Notes: a model not told the origin generated them from the letters alone. A stretch of 64,000 nt of DNA from Clostridiaceae bacterium OM02-2AC (GCA_003481775.1 QULU01000025.1:1-64000); one strand, 5' to 3'; counted from the first letter of the stretch, positions 1-8,999 are shown. A program made the numbers and translations.

Positions 1-283
1 GCATCATTTCCGCAATTCCTGCGTACGTGGTCTGCATCTCGAGATTAAAGAAACGACCTGCCTCATCCTTCACGTGGACATCGAGAATAATTCTCTTCTT
101 GCCGATAACGCCTGGATCGAGATTCGGATTCAGCACCCTGCTTTCCTTGACTCTGATCCCGGTAACACGTTGTATGATGGTGTTACGTGCATACACGGAT
201 TCCGTATCCTCACGGGAAAGTGTGTACTTAAAAAATAAATCATTACAGTAATTCAATACATTATTTGCCTTCGTTTTGACCAT
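1..283 (-). CDS. Rpn-like PD-(D/E)XK nuclease / putative transposase, N-terminal part
   Basis: Only the first 94 residues are present; the gene runs off the left edge. The start is ATG at 283, with AAGGAGG about 9 bases upstream on the minus strand. The fragment holds a segment reading LDVHVKDEAGRFFNLEMQ, which fits the D...ExQ nuclease core of the Rpn (recombination-promoting nuclease)/PDDEXK transposase family. These proteins are usually about 280-320 residues, carried in many scattered copies in gut Firmicutes, and proposed to promote RecA-independent recombination. No terminal repeats can be judged from this edge. Family assignment is from the motif and the surrounding hydrophobic beta-strand pattern; function is inferred from the family. 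Confidence 0.75.
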   Translation of the reverse strand, partial: MVKTKANNVLNYCNDLFFKYTLSREDTESVYARNTIIQRVTGIRVKESRVLNPNLDPGVIGKKRIILDVHVKDEAGRFFNLEMQTTYAGIAEMM

Positions 284-862
284 GACGAAAACCTCCTTCT
301 GTAAGCTTATTACTTACATACTTCTATACGAAAAAAAACTGCGAAATTCCTAAAAAATCCGCATTTTCTTAATTATTTATGCTGCTTTTTGGAAAAATGT
401 TCATGACGGATAGAATTCTACAGTATTTACTTATGGTCATTTAGCTTTTTCTAAAAGAATGAAGCTGCATATTTTCAAAGCATAAGGATTTGTGATTTTT
501 ACTTTTATCTCTCATCGAGAAGCTTTGTTGTTATTGGATATCTTTTCTTTTTGATGCATTTCTATATTCCGAATGACAAACAGCAGGGGGAAGCTGTAGT
601 CTGGGCGCACACATAAGAATTTTCGATAAGACTATCCTGTTATGTTTAAAAATCATGGTATCGCAATGTTATCCTAGTAAAAAAGAAGTCCACTAAAAAA
701 GAATAATCCGCCAGTACCTTCTCCGATACAAATCACCTTATAAAAAGCAGAATGAATTCTTGATATTCTATATCCGTCTAAATCCGTAAAAAATATAGGG
801 GATTGCAAGCCGTAGAGAAATCGTCTAAAATATAAGAAAACTTTTTTGAGGGGTGATGTTGT
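284..862. other. intergenic stretch, no gene seen
   Basis: About 580 AT-rich bases between the divergent Rpn fragment and azlC. I find no open frame with a ribosome site, no T-box or riboswitch-like core and no strong terminator. The azlC promoter should lie in the last 100 bases, but no clear -35/-10 pair stands out. The azlC ribosome site (GAGGGGTG) lies at about 848-855. Confidence 0.5.
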
Positions 863-1552
863 ATGAAAATAGCAAGGGAGGCATTGCGGCTCAGCTTTCC
901 TGTGATGGTCGGCTATGTGTTTCTGGGAATCGCTTTCGGCATTCTCTGCCAGCAGCAGGGCTATTCCATGATCTGGGCTTTTTTGATCAGTCTGAGCGTA
1001 TACGCTGGAAGTATGCAGTTTGTTTTACTGACATTCTTTCATGCCGGATTTTCACTTGTAGAGGTTGCTCTGGTTACGCTTACGGTAAATGCACGACAGC
1101 TGTTTTATGGGCTGTCATTTCTGAAAAGCTTCCCTGCAATGGGAAAGAAACGCTGGTATATGATGTTTTCCCTGACAGATGAAACCTACTCCTTATTGTG
1201 TGCTATTCCGAATAAGGAGAGCAAAGAAGGAAAGCAGCTGATGTTCTGCATATCGCTGTTTGATCAGCTGTACTGGATTATTGGTTCTGTTCTCGGTGCA
1301 ACCATCGGCTCCTTGCTGGCCTTTGACACCACTGGAATTGATTTTGCGATGACAGCATTGTTTACTGTCATTTTTGTGGAACAATGGCTTGCTGCGAAGC
1401 AGCATGGGGCGGTCTATATCGCGGTAGCTGCGATTCTTATTGCAGCTGTGCTATTTCAGCTAGCTAACTTTTTGCTGCCAGCGCTTATACTGCTCGTTAT
1501 TCTGCTTATCATTTTTCAGGATAAGGTAGAGGGAAAGGGGGATGCATCATGA
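863..1552 (+). CDS. azlC: AzlC family branched-chain amino acid exporter, large subunit
   Basis: 229 residues, the usual AzlC length, with about six to seven hydrophobic segments. The N-terminal block (GYVFLGIAFGILCQ followed by SVYAGSMQFV) carries the family's typical glycine-rich pore region. AzlC works with the small AzlD in the cytoplasmic membrane to export branched-chain amino acids or their analogues (family knowledge). The start at 863 follows a GAGGGGTG ribosome site. The stop overlaps the azlD start by four bases (ATGA), so the two are translationally coupled. A terminator at 1963-1993 ends the transcript. Substrate range is inferred. Confidence 0.9.
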   Translation: MKIAREALRLSFPVMVGYVFLGIAFGILCQQQGYSMIWAFLISLSVYAGSMQFVLLTFFHAGFSLVEVALVTLTVNARQLFYGLSFLKSFPAMGKKRWYMMFSLTDETYSLLCAIPNKESKEGKQLMFCISLFDQLYWIIGSVLGATIGSLLAFDTTGIDFAMTALFTVIFVEQWLAAKQHGAVYIAVAAILIAAVLFQLANFLLPALILLVILLIIFQDKVEGKGDAS

Positions 1553-1881
1553 TTGGTATAACGGATACTCTGCTGATTATTGCAGTAGCGGCGGTTTGCA
1601 CCTTTCTGACCCGTGCGCTTCCCTTTATGATATTCAAAAATGCAGAAGCACTTCCGCGGAAAATTGTATATCTGGGAAATGTTCTGCCAATGGCGATCAT
1701 GCTTTGTCTGATTGTCTATTGTGTTCGCAATACGGCGTTTTTTCAATATCCGTACGGTCTGCCGGAGCTGCTCGGCATTGGAAGTGTCGTGCTTCTTCAT
1801 GTGTGGAAGCGAAACAATATGATCAGTATCCTTGGGGGTACCCTGCTTTATATGATGCTGGTACAGCTGGTGTTTGTGTAA
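1549..1881 (+). CDS. azlD: AzlD family branched-chain amino acid exporter, small subunit
   Basis: 110 residues, four predicted membrane segments, normal AzlD size. The segment FLTRALPFMIF near residue 20 is typical of AzlD. The gene starts inside the end of azlC (ATGA overlap), giving a two-gene operon in the standard order. It forms the exporter with AzlC in the membrane. No local regulator (such as an Lrp-type AzlB) lies next to it; the nearest regulator is the LysR gene on the other strand, which more likely serves serC. Assignment rests on pairing with azlC plus the motif. Confidence 0.88.
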   Translation: MIGITDTLLIIAVAAVCTFLTRALPFMIFKNAEALPRKIVYLGNVLPMAIMLCLIVYCVRNTAFFQYPYGLPELLGIGSVVLLHVWKRNNMISILGGTLLYMMLVQLVFV

Positions 1882-1962
1882 TTTGGAAATATAGGGGGAA
1901 TCATTTGCTTTTTTTGAAGCATACTTCATAGTCCAACAACATGATAAGGTGTTCTTATACAG

Positions 1963-1993
1963 AGGCAGCTCTGTGCAGGAGCGCCTTTTTTTT
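1963..1993 (+). terminator. terminator of azlCD
   Basis: Stem AGGC-(A)-GCTC pairing with GAGC-GCCT across a 7-base loop, followed by a run of eight T. It lies about 80 bases after the azlD stop. Confidence 0.8.
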
Positions 1994-2237
1994 GTGAATT
2001 GCATGTATATGACAAATAGCTGTATATGACGGTGGTCTTTATTTGCATGCTTCCAGTGCTAGTCTCTTCTGAGCCGCCAAGGATAAGGAAAGACTCTTAT
2101 ACCGCAATGTGCCTGCATCATATTCTTTACATCGAGCAGCCTGTATATCCGATTTCGATGTCCAACAGGGAATGAAAGAGCTGTCAGGCATGGAATTTCA
2201 GAGTCGCAAGCACTAGCAAGCATGAAGAAAGCGCATA

Positions 2238-2268
2238 TAAAAAGCCACGACAATTCTCATGGCTTTTG
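2238..2268 (-). terminator. terminator of the LysR gene, overlapping its stop codon
   Basis: Read on the minus strand, AAAAGCCATGA pairs with TCGTGGCTTTT around a short loop, ending in a T-run. The stop codon of the LysR gene (2257-2259) lies inside the hairpin. Confidence 0.65.
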
Positions 2269-3135
2269 CACAGATGCAAAGAAAGCATCGTATTGTTCCT
2301 TGAATACGGAATCCTTCAGGGTAATGTAATTAAATTCATGGAGAATATGGAAATCGTACAGGTCAATCACCTCAAGCTCTCCTTTTTCTATTTCTTCTCT
2401 TGCGGCCGCTTCATATAGAAAGCTGATTCCCTGGTTGTTTTTGACAAGTGTTTTTATAGCCTGTACATTGCCGATTTCTATCACCCTTTGAAAGGATGCG
2501 ATGGACAGGTTGATTTCCTGCATGCCGCGCTCCAGAATCTCTCTGGTGCCGCTGCCCTCTTCCCGGACAATCAGTGTTTCCTGTACCAGATCCTTTAGGC
2601 AGTGAACCTCCTTTTGCAAAGGATACTTCTTTCCTTTCACTGCGACATAACGCTCCTGGGACAGCAGCTGCCAATCATAGGTCTGCTTTGGAAAATACCC
2701 CTCGACAAAGGCAAAGCCGATATCTCCGCTGTTTAGCATCTGCAGCAGGGTAGCCGTGTTTTCCACAATCATGCACAGACCTGTTTCCGAATGTGCAGTG
2801 AGAAAGCGGTTTAAGCGCTGCGGCAGGATAAACTCCCCAATCGTCAGGGTGGCACCAAAGCGCAGGGCAGGTGTTTTCTGATTTTGCTTCAACAGACTGC
2901 GAATCATTTTCTCATCCGCAACCATGGTACGTACTTTTTCCGCAAGCAGCTTTCCCTGAACCGTCAAATTCAACTGCTTTCCGTCATAAAAAAACAATTT
3001 ACAATCATATTCCTTTTCCATATATTTAATATGCTGTGAAACAGCAGGCTGTGTAATGCATAAGATATCCGCAGCCTTCGTATAATTTAATGTTTCAGAC
3101 AGCGTAAGGAATGTATATAATCGAAAATCCAGCAT
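2257..3135 (-). CDS. LysR-type transcriptional regulator
   Basis: 292 residues, normal LTTR length. The N-terminal winged helix-turn-helix (residues about 1-60; AADILCITQPAVSQHIK) is followed by a periplasmic-binding-type effector domain. I chose ATG 3135 (MLDFRLYTF), where LTTR proteins normally begin, preceded by GGGAGATGAG; an upstream in-frame start at 3201 would add 22 atypical residues. The gene is divergent from serC, 245 bases away. The gap holds an inverted repeat GTGAA-N8-TTCAC at 3215-3232, a candidate operator. By analogy with other LTTRs it may control itself and serC-serA, but CysL/YeiE-type roles are also possible. Confidence 0.88.
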   Translation of the reverse strand: MLDFRLYTFLTLSETLNYTKAADILCITQPAVSQHIKYMEKEYDCKLFFYDGKQLNLTVQGKLLAEKVRTMVADEKMIRSLLKQNQKTPALRFGATLTIGEFILPQRLNRFLTAHSETGLCMIVENTATLLQMLNSGDIGFAFVEGYFPKQTYDWQLLSQERYVAVKGKKYPLQKEVHCLKDLVQETLIVREEGSGTREILERGMQEINLSIASFQRVIEIGNVQAIKTLVKNNQGISFLYEAAAREEIEKGELEVIDLYDFHILHEFNYITLKDSVFKEQYDAFFASVQKP

Positions 3136-3212
3136 GTTCTCATCTCCCAATTTCTGTAAGGTAAGTATACCACGAATAAAAGAAGAGCGAAAGGAAAACA
3201 AGTGTCTTTAAT

Positions 3213-3235
3213 TTGTGAACATATGTATTCACTTT
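3213..3235. promoter_or_regulatory. inverted repeat between lysR and serC, candidate LTTR operator
   Basis: GTGAA and TTCAC arms (3215-3219 and 3228-3232) flank an 8-base centre containing CATATG. This is compatible with an LTTR box in a divergent promoter region. The spacing is too wide for the Rex consensus. The left part (TTGTGAACATATGT) recurs exactly at 6027-6040. Confidence 0.4.
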
Positions 3236-3310
3236 GTTTGCGTTAAGAAAACTCTTTCATAAATGTTACATCAATTTTTCATTTTAACTTTCATTTTATT
3301 TCATTTGTGC

Positions 3311-3316
3311 TATAAT
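3311..3316 (+). promoter_or_regulatory. -10 element of the serC promoter
   Basis: A perfect TATAAT 65 bases upstream of the serC start, preceded by TGTGC. No good -35 is seen upstream, only T-rich sequence, which suits an activator-dependent promoter. Confidence 0.5.
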
Positions 3317-3380
3317 AGTGCTTACTAACAGAAAAACATGCTGTTGGAATAAGTAAAAGAGGAAAGGAAGGTGCCTGATT

Positions 3381-4466
3381 ATGGCCGAAAACAGAATTTA
3401 CAATTTTTCAGCTGGTCCATCCATGCTGCCACTGGAGGTGTTGAAAAAAGCGCAATCGCAGATGCTGAATTACGAGGAAAGTGGCATGTCGGTTATGGAA
3501 ATGAGTCATCGTTCCAAAGCCTATGATGCGATAATTACAAAAACACAGGAACGAATGCGTTCCATCATGAATATACCGGATAACTATAAGGTGCTGTTTC
3601 TGCAGGGAGGAGCGACCTCTCAGTTTTCCATGGTTCCCCTGAATTTGTTGCAAAAGGGTACGGCAGATTATGTCGTGACCGGATATTTTGCGAACAAGGC
3701 ATATGCGGAAGCAAAGAAATACGGGGATATCGTTTTGGCTGGCTCCAGTAAGGATGCGGATTATTCCTATATTCCCGCACAGCAGGAGCTGCAGCTGAAC
3801 AAGAATGCGGATTACGTCTATCTATGTGCAAATAACACGATTTATGGTACAGAATGGAAATATGTTCCGGAAACGAACGGAGTACCGATTGTAGCGGACA
3901 TGTCCAGTGATATTCTGTCCAAGCCGGTGGATGTATCCAAATTCGGGATCATTTTTGCCGGAGCACAGAAAAACATGGGATGTGCCGGATTGACAGTTGC
4001 GATTGTTCGTGAGGATTTGATTGGACATGCAAAGGAATTCACACCGGTGATGATGGACTATGCTCCTCTTGCCGACAAGGATTCCATGTACAATACACCG
4101 CCTACCTATGCAATTTACATTTTGGGACTTGTTCTGGAATGGATAGAAGAAATGGGTGGACTTGCGGCAATGCAGAAGCGAAATGAAGAAAAGGCGAAGC
4201 TGCTGTATGACTATCTGGACAACAGTGCTTTCTATACAACCACCGTGCGTAAGGAGGACCGTTCTTTGATGAATGTAACCTTCCGTGCGCCGAATGCAGA
4301 GTTGGATGCATTGTTTGCCAAGGAAAGTGCCGCAGCCGGTATGAGTAACCTGAAGGGGCATCGTGCAGTTGGCGGAATGCGTGCATCCATCTACAATGCA
4401 ATGCCGCTTGCGGGTGTGCAGACATTGATTGCATTTATGAAAAAATTTGAAGAGGAACATAAATAA
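3381..4466 (+). CDS. serC: phosphoserine aminotransferase
   Basis: 361 residues, full length for SerC. It converts 3-phosphohydroxypyruvate and glutamate to O-phosphoserine and 2-oxoglutarate, the second step of serine synthesis, using pyridoxal phosphate. The N-terminus NFSAGPSMLP and the PLP lysine K197 in GAQKNMG are diagnostic; the SHRS segment near residue 38 is also conserved. The start follows an AGGAAAGGAAGG ribosome site. serA begins 11 bases after the stop, so the two enzymes form an operon, in reverse of pathway order. The same enzyme class can serve vitamin B6 synthesis, but pairing with serA argues for serine. Confidence 0.97.
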   Translation: MAENRIYNFSAGPSMLPLEVLKKAQSQMLNYEESGMSVMEMSHRSKAYDAIITKTQERMRSIMNIPDNYKVLFLQGGATSQFSMVPLNLLQKGTADYVVTGYFANKAYAEAKKYGDIVLAGSSKDADYSYIPAQQELQLNKNADYVYLCANNTIYGTEWKYVPETNGVPIVADMSSDILSKPVDVSKFGIIFAGAQKNMGCAGLTVAIVREDLIGHAKEFTPVMMDYAPLADKDSMYNTPPTYAIYILGLVLEWIEEMGGLAAMQKRNEEKAKLLYDYLDNSAFYTTTVRKEDRSLMNVTFRAPNAELDALFAKESAAAGMSNLKGHRAVGGMRASIYNAMPLAGVQTLIAFMKKFEEEHK

Positions 4467-4477
4467 GGGAGATTACT

Positions 4478-5644
4478 ATGAAAATAAAGCTGTTTAATAA
4501 GATTGCGGATGCCGGAATCCATCAGTTTGATCCGAACGCATATGAATTTTCTGAGGATTTTGATAGCTATGATGCCATTATGGTGCGTAGTGCGAAGCTG
4601 CATGATGTGGAATTTCCTGCGAATCTGAAATGTATAGCCAGAGCCGGTGCAGGTGTAAACAATATCCCGCTGGATCGCTGCAGCGAACAGGGAATTGTTG
4701 TATTCAACACGCCGGGAGCCAATGCCAATGCGGTTAAGGAGCTGGTGATGGCAGGTCTGCTGATGTCTTCCCGCAGGATTACAAAAGGAATTGAATGGGT
4801 TAAGACGCTGGATGGTGAAGATATTTCCAAGACTGTCGAAAAAGGAAAGAGCAACTTTGTCGGACCGGAAATTGCAGGGAAAAAGCTGGGAGTCATCGGA
4901 CTTGGTGCGATTGGCGTACTGGTTGCCAATGCGGCCGCTGCTATGGATATGGAGGTCTTCGGGTATGATCCGTTTATCTCTGTAAAGGCAGCCTGGACCT
5001 TAAAGGCAAGGGTGCACCATGTACAAAATCTGAAACAGATTTTTGAGGAATGTGACTATATTACCGTCCATGTTCCATTCAATGATAAAACAGCAAATAT
5101 CATTGATGCGGAAGCGATTGCGGCAATGAAGAACGATGTGCGTGTTTTGAATTTTGCACGCGGCGGTCTGATTGATGATGAAGCAATGATGAAGGCGATG
5201 GATGAAGGAAAAATTGCTGCTTATGTAACAGATTTTCCAACAAAGGAGCTGTTGCAGTATGAGCAGGTGATCGGAGTTCCTCATCTGGGAGCCTCCACTC
5301 CGGAAAGCGAGGAAAACTGTGCGGTTATGGCTGCCAATGAAATTATGGAGTATCTGGAAACGGGAAATATCACGCATTCTGTGAATCTTCCGGATATGCA
5401 GCTTGCACAGGAATGCAAATACAGAATCTGCATTATCAATAAGAATGTGCCGAATGTGGTTGGTGCCATTACCACAGCGCTTGCCAATGTCGGCGTAAAT
5501 ATCGAGAATATGGCCAACAAGGGGAAAAAGGATTATGCCTATATGATCCTTGATACCAATGATGAAGTCAGTGAAGAGCTGATGGAGCGGCTGCGCAGCC
5601 GGGAAGGTATTATCAATGCGCGTTTGATTACAGCAAAGGCTTAA
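4478..5644 (+). CDS. serA: D-3-phosphoglycerate dehydrogenase
   Basis: 388 residues. It oxidises 3-phosphoglycerate to 3-phosphohydroxypyruvate with NAD, the entry step to serine. The order is a substrate-binding half, a Rossmann domain with GLGAIG near residue 145, the arginine in NFARGGLID, the catalytic histidine in GVPHLGAST, and a C-terminal ACT domain (from about residue 320; VPNVVGAITTALANVGVNIENM) that normally senses serine. It lacks the extra intervening domain of long SerA forms. It is co-transcribed with serC and followed at once by a strong terminator. serB is not in the window. Confidence 0.96.
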   Translation: MKIKLFNKIADAGIHQFDPNAYEFSEDFDSYDAIMVRSAKLHDVEFPANLKCIARAGAGVNNIPLDRCSEQGIVVFNTPGANANAVKELVMAGLLMSSRRITKGIEWVKTLDGEDISKTVEKGKSNFVGPEIAGKKLGVIGLGAIGVLVANAAAAMDMEVFGYDPFISVKAAWTLKARVHHVQNLKQIFEECDYITVHVPFNDKTANIIDAEAIAAMKNDVRVLNFARGGLIDDEAMMKAMDEGKIAAYVTDFPTKELLQYEQVIGVPHLGASTPESEENCAVMAANEIMEYLETGNITHSVNLPDMQLAQECKYRICIINKNVPNVVGAITTALANVGVNIENMANKGKKDYAYMILDTNDEVSEELMERLRSREGIINARLITAKA

Positions 5645-5650
5645 ATAACG

Positions 5651-5680
5651 GAAAGCACCTCACAGGGGTGCTTTTCTTTA
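5651..5680 (+). terminator. terminator of serC-serA
   Basis: AAAGCACC pairs with GGTGCTTT, followed by TCTTTA. It starts within ten bases of the serA stop. Confidence 0.85.
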
Positions 5681-6141
5681 ATCGGAAAGCTCTTCCCGCA
5701 GGATGTTAAAAGAAAAAAGCCAGAATAGTATCCAAGAAGAACATTTTGCTTAGAAGACATTATGAAAATTGATGATGAAAAAGAAAAATCATCTAGGTCA
5801 AATCCTGATTCCCGTTGTTTTTTTGATGGTCAGCTAGAAAGCATTCCACAGGTCTGATTCGATGTAAGGCAGGAGGAATTGATTCAGCATAATGCAGAAA
5901 TAATATCCCCGATGCAGCAAAGGAGACACGTGTCAATGCTGCGTGCTTTTCTATTTGTATCTCAGACAAAAGCATGCTGCATCCCTTATATGTGATATAT
6001 GATATAGGCGAACATACTATATGGAATTGTGAACATATGTCCTGCCTGCAAATCGCAGCTGTATGAAAAATATTAGAAATTTTCAGAGATTTCTGCTATA
6101 ATTTTAGGTATTTGTTTAGGATCGTGCGAAGGAGGAATTCT
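5681..6141. other. intergenic stretch before topB
   Basis: About 460 bases without a credible gene. It holds a copy of the 14-mer TTGTGAACATATGT (6027-6040), also found in the lysR-serC gap, and a TATAAT at about 6098 that could be the topB -10 element. The GAAGGAGG ribosome site of topB lies just before 6136. Confidence 0.45.
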
Positions 6142-8310
6142 ATGCGCTCTTTGATCATTGCGGAAAAGCCGGAGCTGGGCAGAGCGATTGCGGATGCGAT
6201 TGATGGCAACGGTAAGGAAGTCCGCGGCGTCATACGTAAGCAGAATGTCATCATAACCTGGGCATATGGGCATCTTTTGCGTCTGTGCGAGCCGGATGAA
6301 TATGATGCAAAATATAAAAAATGGAAAAAAGAGGATCTTCCTATCTGCTTTGAAAACTGGAAGCTGGTTCCGGATGGAAATAAAAAGGATCGAGTGGAAC
6401 AGATTATGGCGCTGATGCAGGAGTGTGACCAGATCATACATGCAGGTGACCCGGATGATGAGGGACAGTTTTTGATTGATGAAATTCTGGATTACGCACA
6501 GAATGAGAAGCCGGTGAAGCGGGTATATATCAATGATAATACGCCGGCAAATATCAAAAAGGCCTTTCATGATTTGATCGATAATGATGAAAAGCTGCGT
6601 GCTGTGGGAAGAAGTGCCTATGCCCGTGCTGTTGCGGATTATGTCGTGGGAATCAATTATTCCCGTTTGTTTTCCCTGCTTTTACGCAGAAAGGGTATGA
6701 GTGTAGGCCGTGTGCAGAGTCCGACGCTGGGATTGATCGTCATGCGTGATGAGGCTATTGACAATCATGTGAAGCAGAAATATTATGAGCTGCATACCGA
6801 TGGTCATATGGAAGAGCCAGATACAGCTATCCGCTTTCAGCTGAAGCCGAAAAGTGATCTGCTGGATGATGGAAAGCATATTCTGCATCGCAATAGTATG
6901 GAGGATATCGAAAAAAATATCATGTCCAAGCCGGATCAGAAGGTGAAGGTGGATGAGAAATTCATGGACGTAAAGCCGCCGCTGCCGTTTAATCTGGCAA
7001 AGCTACAGGCGCATATGAATGCCAGATATGGCTTCGATCTGAGTAAAACGGATCAGATTACCCAGACCCTGCGTGACCGCTATCAGGCAATCACGTATAA
7101 TCGAAGTGATTCCCAGTATTTGAAGGAAGAGCATTTTCAGGAGGCTGACAGGGTGCTGCCGCATGTTATGAGCAAGCTGAATGAGCAGTATCCGGTGGAT
7201 TATAAGCTGCATTCCGAATGCTTTAACGACAAATATGTGACGGCGCACCATGCCATTATTCCAACGATGTCGGATTTCAATATAGCACAGCTGCTTCCAG
7301 ATGAGCGAAGGGTGTATGAGGAAATCTGCCGGTACTATATCATGCAGTTTCTGCCACCGATTCGTAAACGGCAGCTGAGTGCAGTCATCAAAACGGAGGC
7401 TGGGGATTTGCGCGCGACCAGTACGTATGTGCTGGATGAGGGCTATAAGAAATATTTTACTCCGGAGAAGGAGGACAGCCAGGAGGAGGAAGAGGATGAC
7501 GGCCGCTTCGATTTACCGAAGGGAACCTATCCGATTCAACTGGTAAGCAGCGATATCCAGGAAAAGGAGACCAATCCGCCGAAGCGCTATACGCAGGCGA
7601 GTCTGATTCGTGATATGACCAGTATTGCCAAGTATGTGCAGGATAAGGAAATAAAGGATATTCTGAAGAAGAAGGATAAGGATAAGAAGGGAGAGAACGG
7701 CTCGATCGGTACGAGTGCTACCCGCTCACAGATTGTGGAAACACTCATCAAACGCCGGTATGTGGAAATGAAGGGGAAAAACATTATTTCTACACAGCTG
7801 GGGAAGGACTTTTACCATCTGTTGCCGGAGGAGATCAAAAAGCCGGATCTGACCGCAAAATGGTGGGTGATTCAGGAGGATATCAAGGAAGGCAATGCCG
7901 ATGTGAAAACGCTGGTGGACAGTGTGCTGGAGGCCTTCGTCCCGCATTTGAAAAAGGATTATTCCAACCTGCGTGTATCCGGTGAGGTGGAAATTGATGA
8001 TGATCGTCAGGCTGTTGGTATCTGTCCGCTTTGTGGAAACAAAATCGTCGAAAACAGCAAGGGCTTTGGCTGTGTGAATTACCGCAATGGGTGTAAATTC
8101 GCTTTGTGGAAGGAAGACCGTTTTTTTCAGTCGATTGGAAAAGAGGTTACGCTGCCTATGGCGGAAAAGCTGTTAAAGGATAAGTATTGTCTGGTGAAGC
8201 TGAAGGAGAATGAGCAGGAAATCATTAAGGTGCTGCAGCTGGGCGTTCGGAATGGACGTGCTGTCTATCGTCTGGTGGATGTGCCGAAAAAAGCAAAGGA
8301 TAGCGAATAA
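6142..8310 (+). CDS. topB: DNA topoisomerase III (type IA)
   Basis: 722 residues from ATG 6142, chosen because GAAGGAGG lies 6 bases upstream and MRSLIIAEKP matches TopB N-termini; an in-frame ATG at 6112 has no ribosome site. The TOPRIM acidic motif is D103-P-D105-D106-E107-G, the type IA core has SVGRVQSP, and the active tyrosine is Y319 in ITYNRSDSQYL. A C-terminal four-cysteine zinc motif (CPLCG...C...C) follows near residue 630. The enzyme relaxes or decatenates DNA through a 5'-phosphotyrosine link. Aspartate replaces the usual arginine at position 106. Such TopB forms are often carried on conjugative elements, but no other conjugation genes are here. Confidence 0.93.
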   Translation: MRSLIIAEKPELGRAIADAIDGNGKEVRGVIRKQNVIITWAYGHLLRLCEPDEYDAKYKKWKKEDLPICFENWKLVPDGNKKDRVEQIMALMQECDQIIHAGDPDDEGQFLIDEILDYAQNEKPVKRVYINDNTPANIKKAFHDLIDNDEKLRAVGRSAYARAVADYVVGINYSRLFSLLLRRKGMSVGRVQSPTLGLIVMRDEAIDNHVKQKYYELHTDGHMEEPDTAIRFQLKPKSDLLDDGKHILHRNSMEDIEKNIMSKPDQKVKVDEKFMDVKPPLPFNLAKLQAHMNARYGFDLSKTDQITQTLRDRYQAITYNRSDSQYLKEEHFQEADRVLPHVMSKLNEQYPVDYKLHSECFNDKYVTAHHAIIPTMSDFNIAQLLPDERRVYEEICRYYIMQFLPPIRKRQLSAVIKTEAGDLRATSTYVLDEGYKKYFTPEKEDSQEEEEDDGRFDLPKGTYPIQLVSSDIQEKETNPPKRYTQASLIRDMTSIAKYVQDKEIKDILKKKDKDKKGENGSIGTSATRSQIVETLIKRRYVEMKGKNIISTQLGKDFYHLLPEEIKKPDLTAKWWVIQEDIKEGNADVKTLVDSVLEAFVPHLKKDYSNLRVSGEVEIDDDRQAVGICPLCGNKIVENSKGFGCVNYRNGCKFALWKEDRFFQSIGKEVTLPMAEKLLKDKYCLVKLKENEQEIIKVLQLGVRNGRAVYRLVDVPKKAKDSE

Positions 8311-8646
8311 GCAAGTAACCGTGTAGTATGGTGATTGTGGAATCTGGAATATGAAGGAAAGCTGTGCGTGCATCCAAGCATCATGTGAATCTGCTTCATG
8401 AAGGCTTGCATGACTGCTTGCCATACATAAAGAAAGCGTCATAATACTGTGCTTGTATATGAAATCCTGGATTATAAAATGAACAAGGCGATATGCAGAA
8501 GGGGAGCTGTGAAAAAACTGCTTGTATATCGGATTTATAGCCGTTAACAGCACCTTATGCAGCACATATAAACAAAGAAAGCATTCCCAAAAGCTTATGG
8601 AACAGCCGGAAGCAGAATTCGCCTTTATTGCAGAGCGAAGGTGAAA
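8311..8646. other. intergenic stretch, no gene seen
   Basis: About 340 bases between topB and the shared terminator. It has several short imperfect GCTTGCATG/CATGCAAG-like repeats near 8365-8420, but no open frame with a ribosome site and no recognisable RNA. Confidence 0.4.
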
Positions 8647-8692
8647 TAAAAAAATTCCCACGATCTCAGAAAGAGAATGGGAATTTTTTTTC
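8647..8692. terminator. bidirectional terminator between topB and the YjzC-like gene
   Basis: A-rich flank, ATTCCCA and TGGGAAT arms, then a long T-run. The symmetry (AAAAATTCCCA ... TGGGAATTTTT) lets it work on both strands. Confidence 0.8.
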
Positions 8693-8730
8693 TTATACCG
8701 ATGTATAAGTTCTACAGAGCCGAACAGATA

Positions 8731-8892
8731 CTACTGTTCTTCGTAGTAGCATCCTTCTTCCTGTGAAGGAGGAAAACGTCTACCCTTTTCAACGTCTACG
8801 TCACCGTACATTTCGTTGCCATCTTTGTCATAGCATGTGTACTTTCCGGTTTTCTCGCAGTTCATTCCTGGGCGGTATTTCTTCTGTGCCAT
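8731..8892 (-). CDS. small YjzC-like protein
   Basis: 53 residues from ATG 8892, chosen for the AGGAGGTG ribosome site; an upstream in-frame ATG at 8949 lacks one. The sequence begins MAQKKYRPGMNCEKTGKY and ends with GRRFPPSQEEG. This resembles the small YjzC family (a short protein with F/Y-xPG near the start, a central G-x-Y-x-D-x-x-G and a C-terminal G-x-x-FPP), whose function is unknown. It is a soluble, charged monocistronic gene with its own terminator, divergent from the HAD gene. Confidence 0.65.
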   Translation of the reverse strand: MAQKKYRPGMNCEKTGKYTCYDKDGNEMYGDVDVEKGRRFPPSQEEGCYYEEQ

Positions 8893-8999
8893 TTCTAACA
8901 CCTCCTGATAGTAGTATGGGAAAAGCTTACGAATCTTATACATAAACATTGTTTTTTTGTTGAAACTTGGTAAAATGAAAGTATATGGAGGATATGAGT

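Noticed and set aside
284..862. T-box or riboswitch leader for azlCD
   Set aside because: No T-box core (AGGGTGG-type) or other known aptamer core was seen, and no terminator/antiterminator pair.
3213..3235. Rex (NADH-sensor) binding site
   Set aside because: TTGTGAA is present, but the second half TTCAC is eight bases away; Rex sites have about four to six, and the final CAA is missing.
6142..8310. An integrative conjugative element around topB
   Set aside because: No relaxase, type IV secretion, integrase or attachment-site repeats are nearby; neighbours are house-keeping genes.
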